Of a stretch of 12,734 nt of DNA, positions 12,477 through 12,734 are shown piece after piece; within the stretch, counting starts at the first letter, position 1, and each line of letters starts with the position of its first letter. The notes below the pieces were generated by a model. The model saw only the letters and a program-made list of their open reading frames with translations. It was not told where the DNA came from and did no database searches. Source of the stretch: Frankiaceae bacterium (GTDB lineage: Bacteria; Actinomycetota; Actinomycetes; Mycobacteriales; SCTD01); the NCBI GenBank assembly GCA_947479995.1, contig CANKBT010000061.1:1-12734 (forward strand), given 5' to 3'. Both the position numbers and the translations under genes were made by a program.

Positions 12477-12734
12477 CTAGGCGACGAGGCCCAGGCGGCG
12501 CAGCTCGACCGTGAGGTCGTGCGGCGAGGTCGACGCCGACATGGCGTCCTCGAGCGTGATGACGCCGTCGCGCAGGAACGACACCAGGTGCTGGTCGAAG
12601 GTCTGCATGCCGTAGTACGCGCCCTCGGCGATGAGCGTCGGGATCGTCGACGTCTTGTCCGGGTCGGCGATGGCGTCGGCGAGGCGGCCGGTGCCGACGG
12701 CGATCTCCATGACGACGCAGCGGCCCTCGCCGTC
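12477..12734 (-). CDS. pilT: PilT-type twitching motility ATPase, C-terminal fragment (start outside window)
   Basis: Only the last 85 residues are in the window; the frame runs off the right edge. The C-terminal part of PilT-type retraction ATPases is recognisable: GEGRCVVMEIAVGTGRLADA, then DPDKTSTIPTLIAEGAYYGM and MQTFDQHLVSFLRDGVITLE. The MQTFDQ segment and the following helix with DAMSAST form the distinctive ending that in PilT contacts neighbouring subunits of the hexamer. The protein would power pilus retraction at the cytoplasmic side of the membrane. The Walker and Asp/His boxes lie upstream and cannot be checked, so a PilU- or PilB-like paralogue is possible, but the ending is most like PilT. 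The HSD10-like SDR gene starts 61 bases after its stop and seems to have its own promoter. Confidence 0.87.
   Translation of the reverse strand, partial: DGEGRCVVMEIAVGTGRLADAIADPDKTSTIPTLIAEGAYYGMQTFDQHLVSFLRDGVITLEDAMSASTSPHDLTVELRRLGLVA

Noticed and set aside
1..12734. CRISPR arrays, tRNA or rRNA genes, insertion sequences, prophage genes
   Set aside because: None found on reading: no spaced direct repeats, no cloverleaf-like sequence with conserved TTCGA arm in the gaps, no transposase or integrase motifs.

Overview
The window reads as a chromosome segment from a very GC-rich actinobacterium. Codons almost always end in G or C and GTG starts dominate. Several genes seem to lack a 5' leader, with a -10-like hexamer six bases before the start codon. 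Gene content also fits: an actinobacterial-type BioB, a BsaP-like zinc-finger domain, an F420-type PPOX flavoprotein and a GlxA-type regulator. I cannot name a genus; Geodermatophilaceae- or Kineosporiaceae-like lineages are a guess. No tRNA, rRNA, IS element or CRISPR array is visible, and no gene-free stretch exceeds 300 bases.

Region 1 (1-3755, mostly + strand) is biotin synthesis: the 3' part of bioF, bioD and bioB, followed 13 bases later by tag (3-methyladenine DNA glycosylase I). A 107-residue gene of unknown function lies on the opposite strand between bioF and bioD. A near-perfect 29-bp inverted repeat lies between bioD and bioB, and bioD and bioB each appear to have their own leaderless promoter.

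Region 2 (3757-8136, minus strand) holds, in transcription order, a YihY/BrkB-type membrane protein, a GlxA-type AraC regulator, a 63-residue two-helix membrane protein overlapping the regulator by 4 bases, a PPOX-fold flavoprotein, a 32-residue membrane peptide, and a 7TM-PAS-GGDEF diguanylate cyclase that ends one base from tag. A 9-bp inverted repeat overlaps the promoter of the regulator and may be its operator.

Region 3 (8142-11575, + strand) starts five bases from the yihY start codon. It holds a GNAT acetyltransferase fused to a C-terminal domain resembling the biotin synthase auxiliary protein BsaP, a five-helix membrane protein, and a translationally coupled pair of a zinc alcohol dehydrogenase and a classical SDR. 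The GNAT-BsaP fusion is the most interesting item because it sits about 5 kb from bioB, the enzyme that BsaP is reported to serve in mycobacteria.

Region 4 (11585-12734) has a strong bidirectional hairpin terminator, a minus-strand NAD-type SDR resembling HSD10/3-hydroxyacyl-CoA dehydrogenases, and the C-terminal end of a PilT-type ATPase that runs off the window.
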